NCBI GenBank assembly: GCA_938010385.1
Contig: CALLVD010000041.1
Span: 1-49,878, forward strand
DNA from: an uncultured Robiginitomaculum sp.
GTDB lineage: Bacteria; Pseudomonadota; Alphaproteobacteria; Caulobacterales; Maricaulaceae
DNA length: 49,878 bases
Direction: 5' to 3'
Shown in pieces: positions 43,333 through 49,878 of the stretch; the first letter of the stretch is position 1; every line of letters begins with the position of its first letter. The notes beneath the pieces were generated by a model. That model searched no databases and was not told where the DNA came from. It saw only the letters and a list, made by a program, of their open reading frames with translations. The position numbers and the translations under genes are program-made.

Positions 43333-45618
43333 ATGCCGCAACGCGACACGAGCGCTCAAAATACGTTAGGCTTGCTTCGCGAAATTCGCGGCCTTATGGC
43401 CGGCGAGGAAAAAGTTCAGGCCCGTCTGGACAAATTTGTCGACGTTATCGCCGCCAAAATGGACGTCGATGTCGCGTCCATCTATTTGCAGCGGCGCGGC
43501 GGCCGGCTGGAGCTTTGCGCCACGCGCGGCCTTGACCCTGCTGCGGTTCACACAACATTGCTCAATTCCGGTGAGGGCTTGGTCGGGCAGGTCGCTTATA
43601 CCGCGCGCTCACTCAACTTGGCGGACGCGGCGGGCCACCCGATGTTTGCCTATAAGCCGGAGACAGGGGAGGATAAGTTTCGCTCGTTTTTAGGCGTGCC
43701 TATGCTGCGCGGCGGCCGAACTTTGGGCGTTTTGGTCATCCAAACAACTGATGCCCGCATCTTTAACGAAGACGAGGTCGAGGCGCTTCAGACTGTCGCC
43801 ATGATTTTGGCGGAAATCGCCATTGAGGATGAACGCGCCGCCGACAAGGCCGGCAAGCTGCGCGGCATTCGCCTGTCGCTCGACAGCCCCGAAAGCTATA
43901 GCGGAAAGGCTTTCTCTGCCGGCCTCGTTTACGGCAAAGCGCATTTACATGTGCCGCCAATGCTGGCCGGCGCCTTGATTGCCGAAGACCCGGACGCCGA
44001 AGAAGCCCGCATTGAAGACGGGATTACAAGGCTGCGCGCGGATGTGGACATGTTGGTCTCCGGCGATGCGGCCAATCTGTCGCGCGCGTCAAAAGAGATT
44101 TTTGAAAGCTACCGCATGTTCGCCTATGACCGTAAATGGGTCGATCGGTTGCGCGAAGCTGTGCACAGCGGGCTGACCGCCGAAGCGGCGACGGAGCGCG
44201 TGCGTAATGAACACCGCGCGCGATTGCAAAAAGCGCGCGATCCTTACCTGCGCGCCCGGCTGCATGATTTGGAAGATTTAGCCAATCGCATGCTGCGCAT
44301 TCTCAGCGGTGAAAAATCAAGCGGCGCTAAAATCGCCATGCCTGAAAATGCGGTCTTGCTGGCGCGGGATTTGGGACCGGCGGAATTGCTCGATTACGAT
44401 TCAACCAAGCTGCGCGGCATCGTGCTGGAAGAGGGCTCGCCCAGCTCGCATACGGCGATTATTTGCCGGGCCTTGGGATTGCCACTGGTCGGGCGCGTGT
44501 CCGGTATACTGGACAATGTTGAAAACGGCGACGTCGTCCTGCTCGACGGCGAAACGGCTGAGGTCAATATTCGGCCGCTGGAGACCGTGGAAGACGGCTT
44601 TAAGCTGCGCATGGGCGCGCGGGGTGAGCTTCAAAAAGCGTTTGAGGCCTTAAAAGGAAAGCCGGCCGTTACGAAAGACGGGCGGAGCCTTTCGCTGCAA
44701 CTCAATGCCGGCCTGCTGGTGGATTTGCCGCAAATTGACCGCGCCGGCGCGGACGGTATCGGGCTGTTTCGGACGGAATTTCAATTCATGGTGTCCGAGT
44801 TCATGCCGCGTCTGGAGGCACAAACCGACCTTTACCGCGAGGCGATTGTAGCTGCCGGCGACCGGCCCGTCACATTCCGTACGCTGGATTTGGGCGGGGA
44901 TAAAATCTTGCCTTACAGCGATCCTGTGCCGGAAGAAAATCCGGCGCTGGGCTGGCGCTCTATTCGTATCGCACTCGATCGTCCCGGTTTAATGCGTTAC
45001 CAATTGCGGGCCTTAATTGCGGCGGGCGCCGGAAAATATCTGCGGGTTATGTTTCCCATGGTTGCCACGGTCGATGAATTTATTGCCGCTAAAGCTTTGT
45101 TTAACAGAGAAGTGCAGCGCGCCTCACGCTCCGGGGTGGAGCTGCCGCATAAGATTGAAGTCGGCGTGATGATGGAAACGCCGGCGCTCGCGTGGAGCGT
45201 TAATGCGATTTGCGATCATGCGGACTTCGTCTCCGTCGGGGCTAATGACTTAATGCAGTTTTTCTTTGCCGCCGACCGGGATAATGCCCGCGTCTCTGAT
45301 CGTTATGATGTTTTGCACCCCGCCGCCCTGTCGATTATGCGCTTCATCGCCCAAGGCTGTGAGCGTCATAATATCCCCGTCAGCGTTTGCGGAGAAATTG
45401 CCGGCCGTCCGCTCGAGGCTATGTGCCTGATTGCGCTGGGCTATAATAATCTGTCTATGTCGAGCACCGGCATCGGCCCGGTCAAGGCGGCCGCTATGCA
45501 TTTGGACGCCGGAAAATTGCGCGAGTTTATCGACCCGCTCATTTCCATTCATTCACGCCTGAACACAGTGCGCGACCACGTTAAAGAGTGGTGCGAGCAA
45601 GAGGGCGTACCGATATAG
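43333..45618 (+). CDS. ptsP: phosphoenolpyruvate-protein phosphotransferase PtsP (EI-Ntr)
   Basis: EI-Ntr starts the nitrogen-related phosphotransferase chain by taking phosphate from PEP and passing it to NPr. The 761-residue protein has an N-terminal GAF domain (about 15-165), which senses glutamine in the family. The HPr-binding helical domain follows (about 180-300), then the phosphohistidine domain with H373 in EEGSPSSHTAI. The TIM-barrel PEP domain (about 430-720) ends with the catalytic cysteine in VCGEIAGRPLEAM. The lysC-ptsP pairing is a familiar alphaproteobacterial arrangement. It ends 10 bases from the opposing GNAT gene. Confidence 0.97.
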   Translation: MPQRDTSAQNTLGLLREIRGLMAGEEKVQARLDKFVDVIAAKMDVDVASIYLQRRGGRLELCATRGLDPAAVHTTLLNSGEGLVGQVAYTARSLNLADAAGHPMFAYKPETGEDKFRSFLGVPMLRGGRTLGVLVIQTTDARIFNEDEVEALQTVAMILAEIAIEDERAADKAGKLRGIRLSLDSPESYSGKAFSAGLVYGKAHLHVPPMLAGALIAEDPDAEEARIEDGITRLRADVDMLVSGDAANLSRASKEIFESYRMFAYDRKWVDRLREAVHSGLTAEAATERVRNEHRARLQKARDPYLRARLHDLEDLANRMLRILSGEKSSGAKIAMPENAVLLARDLGPAELLDYDSTKLRGIVLEEGSPSSHTAIICRALGLPLVGRVSGILDNVENGDVVLLDGETAEVNIRPLETVEDGFKLRMGARGELQKAFEALKGKPAVTKDGRSLSLQLNAGLLVDLPQIDRAGADGIGLFRTEFQFMVSEFMPRLEAQTDLYREAIVAAGDRPVTFRTLDLGGDKILPYSDPVPEENPALGWRSIRIALDRPGLMRYQLRALIAAGAGKYLRVMFPMVATVDEFIAAKALFNREVQRASRSGVELPHKIEVGVMMETPALAWSVNAICDHADFVSVGANDLMQFFFAADRDNARVSDRYDVLHPAALSIMRFIAQGCERHNIPVSVCGEIAGRPLEAMCLIALGYNNLSMSSTGIGPVKAAAMHLDAGKLREFIDPLISIHSRLNTVRDHVKEWCEQEGVPI

Positions 45619-45628
45619 CCGGTTTTTA

Positions 45629-46114
45629 TCACGCCAAAGTTTTGAACATAATATAAGCGTCAACATAGCCTTGTGCAGGGTGCAAAAACGCGCCCGGCAG
45701 CGTGCCGATAATGTCAAAGCCGCAGCGCTGCCATAACGTCACCGCCCGCGCATTGGTTGACACGACGGCGTTATATTGCATAGCGCGATAGCCTGAGGCG
45801 ACAGCAATATCTTGCGAATGCGCGTTCATCGCGCGCGCCACGCCTTTTCCGGACGCCGGCGCGCTGACGATATAGCCGCAATTACACACATGGTCACCCG
45901 GCCCGGCTTGATTGGCACGCAGATAGTAAGTGCCGATAATTTCGCCTGCATCCTCGGCCACGAAGGTCTGATGGGCCGGCGCGCGCCAGTATGCCAAGGC
46001 GTCCTCCCGGCGCATATCGCGGGGCAGGGTATAGGTGTCTCCGGCGCGCAAAACCGGCTCTAATATTGCCCAAATCGCATCATTATCGCGCTCATTTGCC
46101 GGTCGAATAATCAT
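45629..46114 (-). CDS. GNAT-family N-acetyltransferase
   Basis: This 161-residue acetyltransferase shows the GNAT pattern: N-terminal MIIRPANERDNDAIWAIL, beta-4 with IIGTYYLRANQAG, a coenzyme A loop region around SAPASGKGVARAMN (the Q/RxxGxG/A motif is relaxed), and the C-terminal NARAVTLWQRCGFDIIGTLPGA. The last portion recalls small-molecule or antibiotic acetyltransferases, but the substrate is unknown. It is divergent from infA. The 177 bases between them show no convincing promoter. Confidence 0.9.
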   Translation of the reverse strand: MIIRPANERDNDAIWAILEPVLRAGDTYTLPRDMRREDALAYWRAPAHQTFVAEDAGEIIGTYYLRANQAGPGDHVCNCGYIVSAPASGKGVARAMNAHSQDIAVASGYRAMQYNAVVSTNARAVTLWQRCGFDIIGTLPGAFLHPAQGYVDAYIMFKTLA

Positions 46115-46291
46115 GCTTTCAGTCCGTTATCCCTTAATTAAAGCGCAAATCGTGTCATTTTGAACACGGGAGCGGGGGTTTCACGCCTTCCGGCGGAACT
46201 TAACCCTATCATTTGGCATTAAAATCCCTATATGTGCTGCGCAAAGGCCGTTTATGGCCGTTGCACTGCTTAAACGACTAAAGGAAGAATT

Positions 46292-46513
46292 TTGGCTAAG
46301 GAAGAACTATTAGAATTTGAAGGCGAAGTTGTTGAACTTTTGCCCAACGCGACGTTTCGCGTAAAGCTTGTCGGCAATGATCACGAGATTATCGCGCATA
46401 CGGCGGGTAAAATGCGCAAAAACCGCATTCGCGTCTTGGCCGGTGACAAAGTTACCGTAGAAATGACGCCTTACGACCTGTCCAAAGGCCGTATCACTTA
46501 CCGCTTTAAATAA
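46292..46513 (+). CDS. infA: translation initiation factor IF-1, TTG start
   Basis: IF-1 binds the ribosomal A site during initiation. The 73-residue S1-like OB-fold protein is highly conserved, with [20 protein letters not shown] in parts and GRITYRFK at the end. The conserved N-terminus [11 protein letters not shown] begins at the TTG of 46292, with aaggaag at 46281-46287 as ribosome site. No in-frame ATG is close enough to replace it. The operon infA-maf-RNase E/G-yacG is conserved in alphaproteobacteria. Confidence 0.97.
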   Translation: MAKEELLEFEGEVVELLPNATFRVKLVGNDHEIIAHTAGKMRKNRIRVLAGDKVTVEMTPYDLSKGRITYRFK

Positions 46514-46530
46514 GCCTGCCCGCGCGCGCC

Positions 46531-47109
46531 GTGGGCACCTCCTCCCCCAATTTAATTCTGGCCAGCGCCTCGCCGAGGCGGCTTTCGCTGCTGGCGCAAA
46601 TCGGCATTTCGCCGGACGCGGTGCGGCCGGCCAATATTGATGAAACGCCCGGAAAGGACGAGCTGCCGCGCTTGCATGCCTTGCGCTTGGCGGCAGAAAA
46701 AGCGGCCGCGATTGATGCGCCCGGCGACTATATCCTCGCCGCTGATACCGTCGTTGGCGTGGGCCGCCGTATTCTCCCCAAAACAGAAACCGAATCTGAG
46801 GCGGTGGACTGCCTTCGCCTGATGTCCGGCCGCTCCCACCGCGTGTTTACGGGCGTCAGCCTTATCGGCCCTGACGGCAAACAGGTCAGCCGCGTTGTTG
46901 AAACCCGCGTAAAGATGAAACGCCTGACAGGCGCAGAGATTGCCGACTATATCGCGACTGATGAATGGCGCGGCAAGGCGGGCGGTTACGCCATTCAGGG
47001 TTATGCGGAAAGCTACATCATTTCCATTATCGGATCGTTCTCTAACGTGGTGGGCCTGCCGCTTTATGAGACGAAAAACCTTCTGACAGGCTTGGGGTAT
47101 CGTGCATGA
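46531..47109 (+). CDS. maf: Maf-like nucleoside triphosphate pyrophosphatase
   Basis: Maf proteins hydrolyse non-canonical or modified nucleotides (for example dTTP/UTP or m7GTP) to monophosphates and so sanitise the pool. The 192-residue protein begins ILASASPRRLSLL, the family signature, and holds the catalytic ADTVV (about residues 70-74) and GKAGGYAIQGYAE. The start is a GTG at 46531, 17 bases after infA, without a clear ribosome site, so translation may depend on coupling to infA. Its end overlaps the ribonuclease gene by four bases. Confidence 0.94.
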   Translation: MGTSSPNLILASASPRRLSLLAQIGISPDAVRPANIDETPGKDELPRLHALRLAAEKAAAIDAPGDYILAADTVVGVGRRILPKTETESEAVDCLRLMSGRSHRVFTGVSLIGPDGKQVSRVVETRVKMKRLTGAEIADYIATDEWRGKAGGYAIQGYAESYIISIIGSFSNVVGLPLYETKNLLTGLGYRA

Positions 47110-48116
47110 AAATCTTAATGTCAGAGCATATCGGCGAAACCCGCGCCGCCGTTTATGACGGCAAAAAATTGGTCGAGCTTCACCTCGCGCGCGCTTCTGA
47201 GGCGCGCCGCGCTTTTCCCGGCGATGTCTATTCCGGCCGCGTGCGTGCTGTGGATACCTCCTTGTCAGCGGCGTTTTTAGAACTGGGCGCAGGGCCGCAG
47301 GGTTTTTTAAACTTCTCGCTCGCCCCCGGCGCACCGAAGTTTCGTGAAGGCCAAATGCTGCGCGTCTCCGTCACCCGCGAAGCCGAAGGCGATAAAGGCC
47401 CGATTATGGCCTTTATCGAAATGAGTAACGCCGATGAGCCGCGCCGCGAAAAAGGCGGCAATTTAAAATCCCGCCTGCTGGCGCGCTTTCCGGGTGCCGA
47501 AGTCACCACCGGCGACATTCCGGATTTTGACGCGGCCATAGAGCGGGACGTGGCACTGAAAGGCGGCGGTTCTATCTCTATTGAGCCGACCAAAGCGGTT
47601 TGCGCGATTGATGTCGATACCGGCATGGGCGGGAATAAGAAAAAAGTCTCGCTCGCTGCAGCCAAAGAAGCCGCGCGGCAAGTGCGCCTGCGGGGGATAG
47701 GCGGGCTTATCCTGATTGATTTTCCCAACATGCGGTCCAAAAAAGACCGCGATGATGTCTGGCAGACCCTCGCGGATAATTTTGAAAATGATCCCAACGC
47801 CATAAAGCTCGCGCCCATGTCGCGGTTCGGTACGGTGGAAATCAGCCGGGCGAGGCCGCTCCGCTCACTCCCTGAAATGATGACCGACCGCTACGGGCAG
47901 GCCACTGCGGAAACCTTGGCCCTGCGAGGGGTTGCCCGATTGGCGGCCGAAGGCGCGGCTTCCGGCGGGGCGAAATTGGAACTGACCGCGCCGCGCAAGG
48001 CTTATGACTGGCTGGAGCGCAATAAGGATTTATGGCACTCTGAACTCACCGATAAAATCGGCGCGCGATTCACGCTTGCGCTCGGCGAAACTTTGGATGT
48101 GAAGGCAGACCGGTAA
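47106..48116 (+). CDS. short ribonuclease E/G-family protein
   Basis: This 336-residue protein belongs to the RNase E/G family but is about 150 residues shorter than RNase G. An S1-like region (about 35-105; GDVYSGRVRAVDTSLSAAFLEL) is followed by a shortened sensor region. The DNase I-like catalytic part comes next, with both metal-binding aspartates, D169 (AIDVDTG) and D205 (LIDFPNM). The zinc-link CPxC motif that holds RNase E dimers is absent. It overlaps maf by four bases and yacG by one. An RNA-processing role is likely by family; the substrates are unknown. Confidence 0.88.
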   Translation: MKILMSEHIGETRAAVYDGKKLVELHLARASEARRAFPGDVYSGRVRAVDTSLSAAFLELGAGPQGFLNFSLAPGAPKFREGQMLRVSVTREAEGDKGPIMAFIEMSNADEPRREKGGNLKSRLLARFPGAEVTTGDIPDFDAAIERDVALKGGGSISIEPTKAVCAIDVDTGMGGNKKKVSLAAAKEAARQVRLRGIGGLILIDFPNMRSKKDRDDVWQTLADNFENDPNAIKLAPMSRFGTVEISRARPLRSLPEMMTDRYGQATAETLALRGVARLAAEGAASGGAKLELTAPRKAYDWLERNKDLWHSELTDKIGARFTLALGETLDVKADR

Positions 48117-48304
48117 TGACTGCACAAAAAGACAAATGCCCCGTCTGCAAAAACCCGCCGCATGAAGCGTTCGCGCCGTTCTGCTCCAAACGCTGCGCCG
48201 ATGTCGATCTGCACCGCTGGATGTCCGGAGGCTACGCCATCCCCGGAACTGACGGCGAAGCGAAAGTGCCTGCGAACGATACGGATGATGATTTAGAGTT
48301 TTAG
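48116..48304 (+). CDS. yacG: DNA gyrase inhibitor YacG (zinc-binding)
   Basis: This 62-residue zinc-finger protein has two cysteine pairs, CPVCKNPP and FCSKRCADVDLHRW, as in YacG, which binds the GyrB subunit and inhibits gyrase. The acidic C-terminus (NDTDDDLEF) is typical. It overlaps the ribonuclease gene by one base and ends the infA operon. Confidence 0.93.
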   Translation: MTAQKDKCPVCKNPPHEAFAPFCSKRCADVDLHRWMSGGYAIPGTDGEAKVPANDTDDDLEF

Positions 48305-48306
48305 GG

Positions 48307-48498
48307 GTGGAAGAACTAAAGCAGACAATCCTGAAACAATTTAGAGCCACGGGAAGGTTTATTCCGTTTTACTTGCTTATGCTCGCAGTCGCTTTTTTGG
48401 CCTTTATTTCACAAGAGTATTTCCTGTTCTTCTTACTGGTCCCGTTAGTTCCGTGGGGTATTTTGCATGCGTACAAAACATGGGATGATGACGTATAG
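48307..48498 (+). CDS. small two-TM membrane protein
   Basis: This 63-residue hypothetical protein has two hydrophobic segments (about 20-37 and 39-53) and an acidic end WDDDV. It starts with GTG at 48307, two bases after yacG, and could be translated by coupling. Base composition is more AT-rich than the preceding operon. I recognise no family. Confidence 0.6.
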   Translation: MEELKQTILKQFRATGRFIPFYLLMLAVAFLAFISQEYFLFFLLVPLVPWGILHAYKTWDDDV

Positions 48499-48543
48499 CG
48501 GAGTTTAGGGGGCGGGCGTGTCTAAACCAAGAATCGCAGATTT

Positions 48544-48760
48544 CCCCTCATCCGCGCTTCGCGCACCTTCTCCCCAAGGAGAAGGCGATTATTCGACCAT
48601 TGCAATCAAACTTAGCTAAACGGGATTTTTCCGCGCGCACCGCCTTCTCCCAAGGGAGAAGGCGATAAATGTGAGACTTTTCCCTAGATGATATTATGCG
48701 CCTGACTGACGGTCTTTCGCCTTCTCCTTGGGGAGAAGGTGGCGACAGCCGGATGAGGGG
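48544..48760 (+). repeat. 217-bp inverted-repeat element with three palindromes
   Basis: The two ends are inverted copies of about 45 bases. CCCCTCATCCG at 48544-48554 pairs with CGGATGAGGGG at 48750-48760, and the inner 25 bases (48564-48588 against 48717-48741) match exactly. Each end contains the palindrome CCTTCTCC / GGAGAAGG (48566-48585 and 48720-48739). A third palindrome, CCTTCTCCC / GGGAGAAGG, sits in the middle at 48643-48662. The design resembles a non-autonomous REP/MITE-type element. It lies directly beside the DUF559 nuclease gene. Confidence 0.85.
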
Positions 48761-48766
48761 ACAGTC

Positions 48767-49099
48767 TTACTGTCCGATAAGTAATTTTAAACTATCCAAG
48801 ACTTCATTTATATCCGCGTAGATATCTTCATTACGGACACGGAAAACTCGAAAGCCATGGGACTGCAAAACAGCAGTTCTTTCATCATCATAAAGCTCAT
48901 TATCGTCGTGCTGATACCCATCTAATTCCACAATGAGCTTTTCAGAATCGCAAACAAAATCGGCAATGTATTTATCAATTGGAACTTGGCGCTTGAACTT
49001 TAGGTTACAAAATCGACGACCGCGTATTTTCTGCCAAAACAGACCTTCGGCGCGGCTTTGATTTCTGCGTAGATGACGAGCAAATTCAGTTTTTCTCAT
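48767..49099 (-). CDS. DUF559 (Vsr-like endonuclease fold) protein
   Basis: This 110-residue protein fits the DUF559 family, which shares the restriction-endonuclease-like fold of very-short-patch repair endonuclease Vsr. Recognisable parts are LRRNQSRAEGLFWQKIRGR, FKRQVPIDKYIADFVC (catalytic Asp), ELDGYQHDD and RTAVLQSHGFRVFRVRNEDI. It is a probable DNA nuclease of unknown target. Base composition is clearly more AT-rich than the flanking genes. It lies nine bases after the glycerophosphodiesterase gene and ends six bases from the 217-bp inverted-repeat element. Vsr's partner Dcm methyltransferase is not nearby. Confidence 0.88.
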   Translation of the reverse strand: MRKTEFARHLRRNQSRAEGLFWQKIRGRRFCNLKFKRQVPIDKYIADFVCDSEKLIVELDGYQHDDNELYDDERTAVLQSHGFRVFRVRNEDIYADINEVLDSLKLLIGQ

Positions 49100-49108
49100 G
49101 CCGCAGTC

Positions 49109-49878
49109 TCAAAGCGCATCAAAAACCCGTTTTTTATCAACGAAGTACAGGTCTATGTTCATAGCCTCCTTGTGGGCTTGTGCTTTCTTTAAATCGACAT
49201 AGGAAAAGACGCTGACCTCAATACCGTCGGCGTGATAGCCGGCGACGAGGTCTTTTGTGACCATGCCGACGGGGACGCAGACAGAGCCGTCGGTTTTAAT
49301 CAGCATATCGCGCAGCGTGCCGGTAATCTGCCCGTCAACAAACCATCCGCTGCGCTCGCCGTGAATATATTGGCGGCCGGAGTTTGGGACGGCGCCGTTT
49401 TTTGCGGTGTAGACTTTGTGCACTTTGCGCACGAGCGGCCCCGGCTTTTGGCACCAATGGGACAGGCAGAGCGGCGCATCCGGCTCCAGTGCGTGACAGG
49501 CGTAAAGCGCCTCGGGAACCCAGCTGACATAGACCACCCGGTCCTGCAATCGGTGCAGGCGAACCAAGGACGTAATCTCAACTTCAAAACCCGCGTCTTT
49601 AATATCAATCAGCAGTTTGGCATCTTTGACAGGGTGCGCAGCGGCAGCCGCGAGCAGGGCGTCGAACGTGGCAAAGCGGGCAAAGTCTCCGCCGGTGGCG
49701 GCATAATCGCTCGCGATAATATCGCAGAGCTTGCGGGTCTTTCCGCGCCCGTCTTTGGCGTGTTCGTCATGCCATATCATCGGCGTGCCGCACTTGGCGA
49801 CGCGGATATCAAATTCCAAATGTTTGACCCCGAAATCCAGTGCAGCGAGCATGCCCGCAATCGTATTTTCCCGAGCGT
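49109..49878 (-). CDS. glycerophosphodiester phosphodiesterase, 5' end outside window
   Basis: This partial protein (at least 255 residues) belongs to the GDPD family, which hydrolyses glycerophosphodiesters to glycerol 3-phosphate and an alcohol. The window edge cuts the N-terminus; reading through 49878 in frame gives ARENTIAG, the family's conserved region that follows the missing HRG. The metal-binding LEFDI and the WHDE motif are present, as is the later DIKDAGFEVEI. The frame continues out of the window, so no start is given. The DUF559 gene follows by nine bases. Confidence 0.9.
   Translation of the reverse strand, partial: ARENTIAGMLAALDFGVKHLEFDIRVAKCGTPMIWHDEHAKDGRGKTRKLCDIIASDYAATGGDFARFATFDALLAAAAAHPVKDAKLLIDIKDAGFEVEITSLVRLHRLQDRVVYVSWVPEALYACHALEPDAPLCLSHWCQKPGPLVRKVHKVYTAKNGAVPNSGRQYIHGERSGWFVDGQITGTLRDMLIKTDGSVCVPVGMVTKDLVAGYHADGIEVSVFSYVDLKKAQAHKEAMNIDLYFVDKKRVFDAL

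Noticed and set aside
46213-46234. promoter TTGGCA / TATATG upstream of infA
   Set aside because: The spacer is only ten bases, too short for a sigma-70-type promoter.
46552-47334. 260-codon open frame antisense to maf and the ribonuclease gene
   Set aside because: It spans two overlapping conserved genes, is arginine-rich in the way shadow frames are, and shows no domain.
48544-48760. CRISPR array
   Set aside because: There are three palindromes, but they alternate orientation and spacing, with no direct-repeat/spacer pattern and no cas genes.

Overview
The window looks like a compact, vertically inherited stretch of an alphaproteobacterial chromosome, most likely a Caulobacterales/Maricaulales (hyphomonad-like) relative. 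The reasons are the gene content and order (lysC-ptsP, infA-maf-RNase E/G-yacG, divergent serB/miaA, mreBCD-mrdA-rodA, a COX15-type heme A synthase, DUF2336, a TipN-like two-TM coiled-coil protein). In addition, tRNA-His carries A73 and a G1:U72 pair and encodes no G-1, a feature known from many alphaproteobacteria. No rRNA, CRISPR array, prophage or insertion sequence was seen. No gene-free stretch exceeds about 300 bases.

Layout. 1-3300: the 3' part of tRNA-Lys, then two tandem OmpA-type outer-membrane proteins, each with its own terminator. 3400-8420: a translationally coupled arginine succinyltransferase (AST) operon (M20 hydrolase, astA, astD, astB). 8420-12800: a large AsmA-family protein, divergent from an M48 lipoprotein metalloprotease. 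12900-16700: tRNA-His, a DUF2336 protein, serB, miaA and a VTT/DedA membrane protein. 16800-22330: the rod-shape operon mreB-mreC-mreD-mrdA-rodA. 22300-26600: a receiver-Hpt phosphorelay protein, an SNF-type Na+ symporter, a small lipoprotein and a dipeptide epimerase. 26600-30235: a Mla-type lipid ABC system (STAS-fused permease, ATPase, MCE protein, auxiliary lipoprotein). 30240-38700: the TipN-like protein, a small winged-helix-like protein, an STT3-like GT-C membrane enzyme, a CPBP protease, ctaA, a lipoprotein and a methyltransferase. 38700-41930: comF, grxC, a Nit2-like amidase, a helix-hairpin-helix protein and ubiG. 42060-45620: lysC and ptsP. 45630-48500: a GNAT enzyme, infA, maf, a short RNase E/G, yacG and a small membrane protein. 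48500-49878: a palindrome-rich repeat element, a DUF559 (Vsr-like) nuclease gene and the start-truncated glycerophosphodiesterase gene.

Much of the window serves the cell envelope: shape and septum-independent peptidoglycan synthesis (Mre/PBP2/RodA), murein peptide recycling (epimerase), outer-membrane lipid homeostasis (Mla, AsmA), outer-membrane-peptidoglycan tethering (OmpA pair), envelope proteolysis (M48) and polarity (TipN-like). The rest is central metabolism and translation.

The observations most worth following up are: the 217-bp inverted-repeat element directly beside the DUF559 nuclease; an M20 hydrolase in place of astE in the AST operon; an internal Shine-Dalgarno and in-frame ATG in lysC predicting a separate regulatory subunit; a TTG start on infA; four convergent gene pairs that interlock by exactly 4 nt at their stop codons; and the CWDG cysteine modules of the OmpA pair. 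All functions are read from the sequence and family knowledge; no database search was possible.
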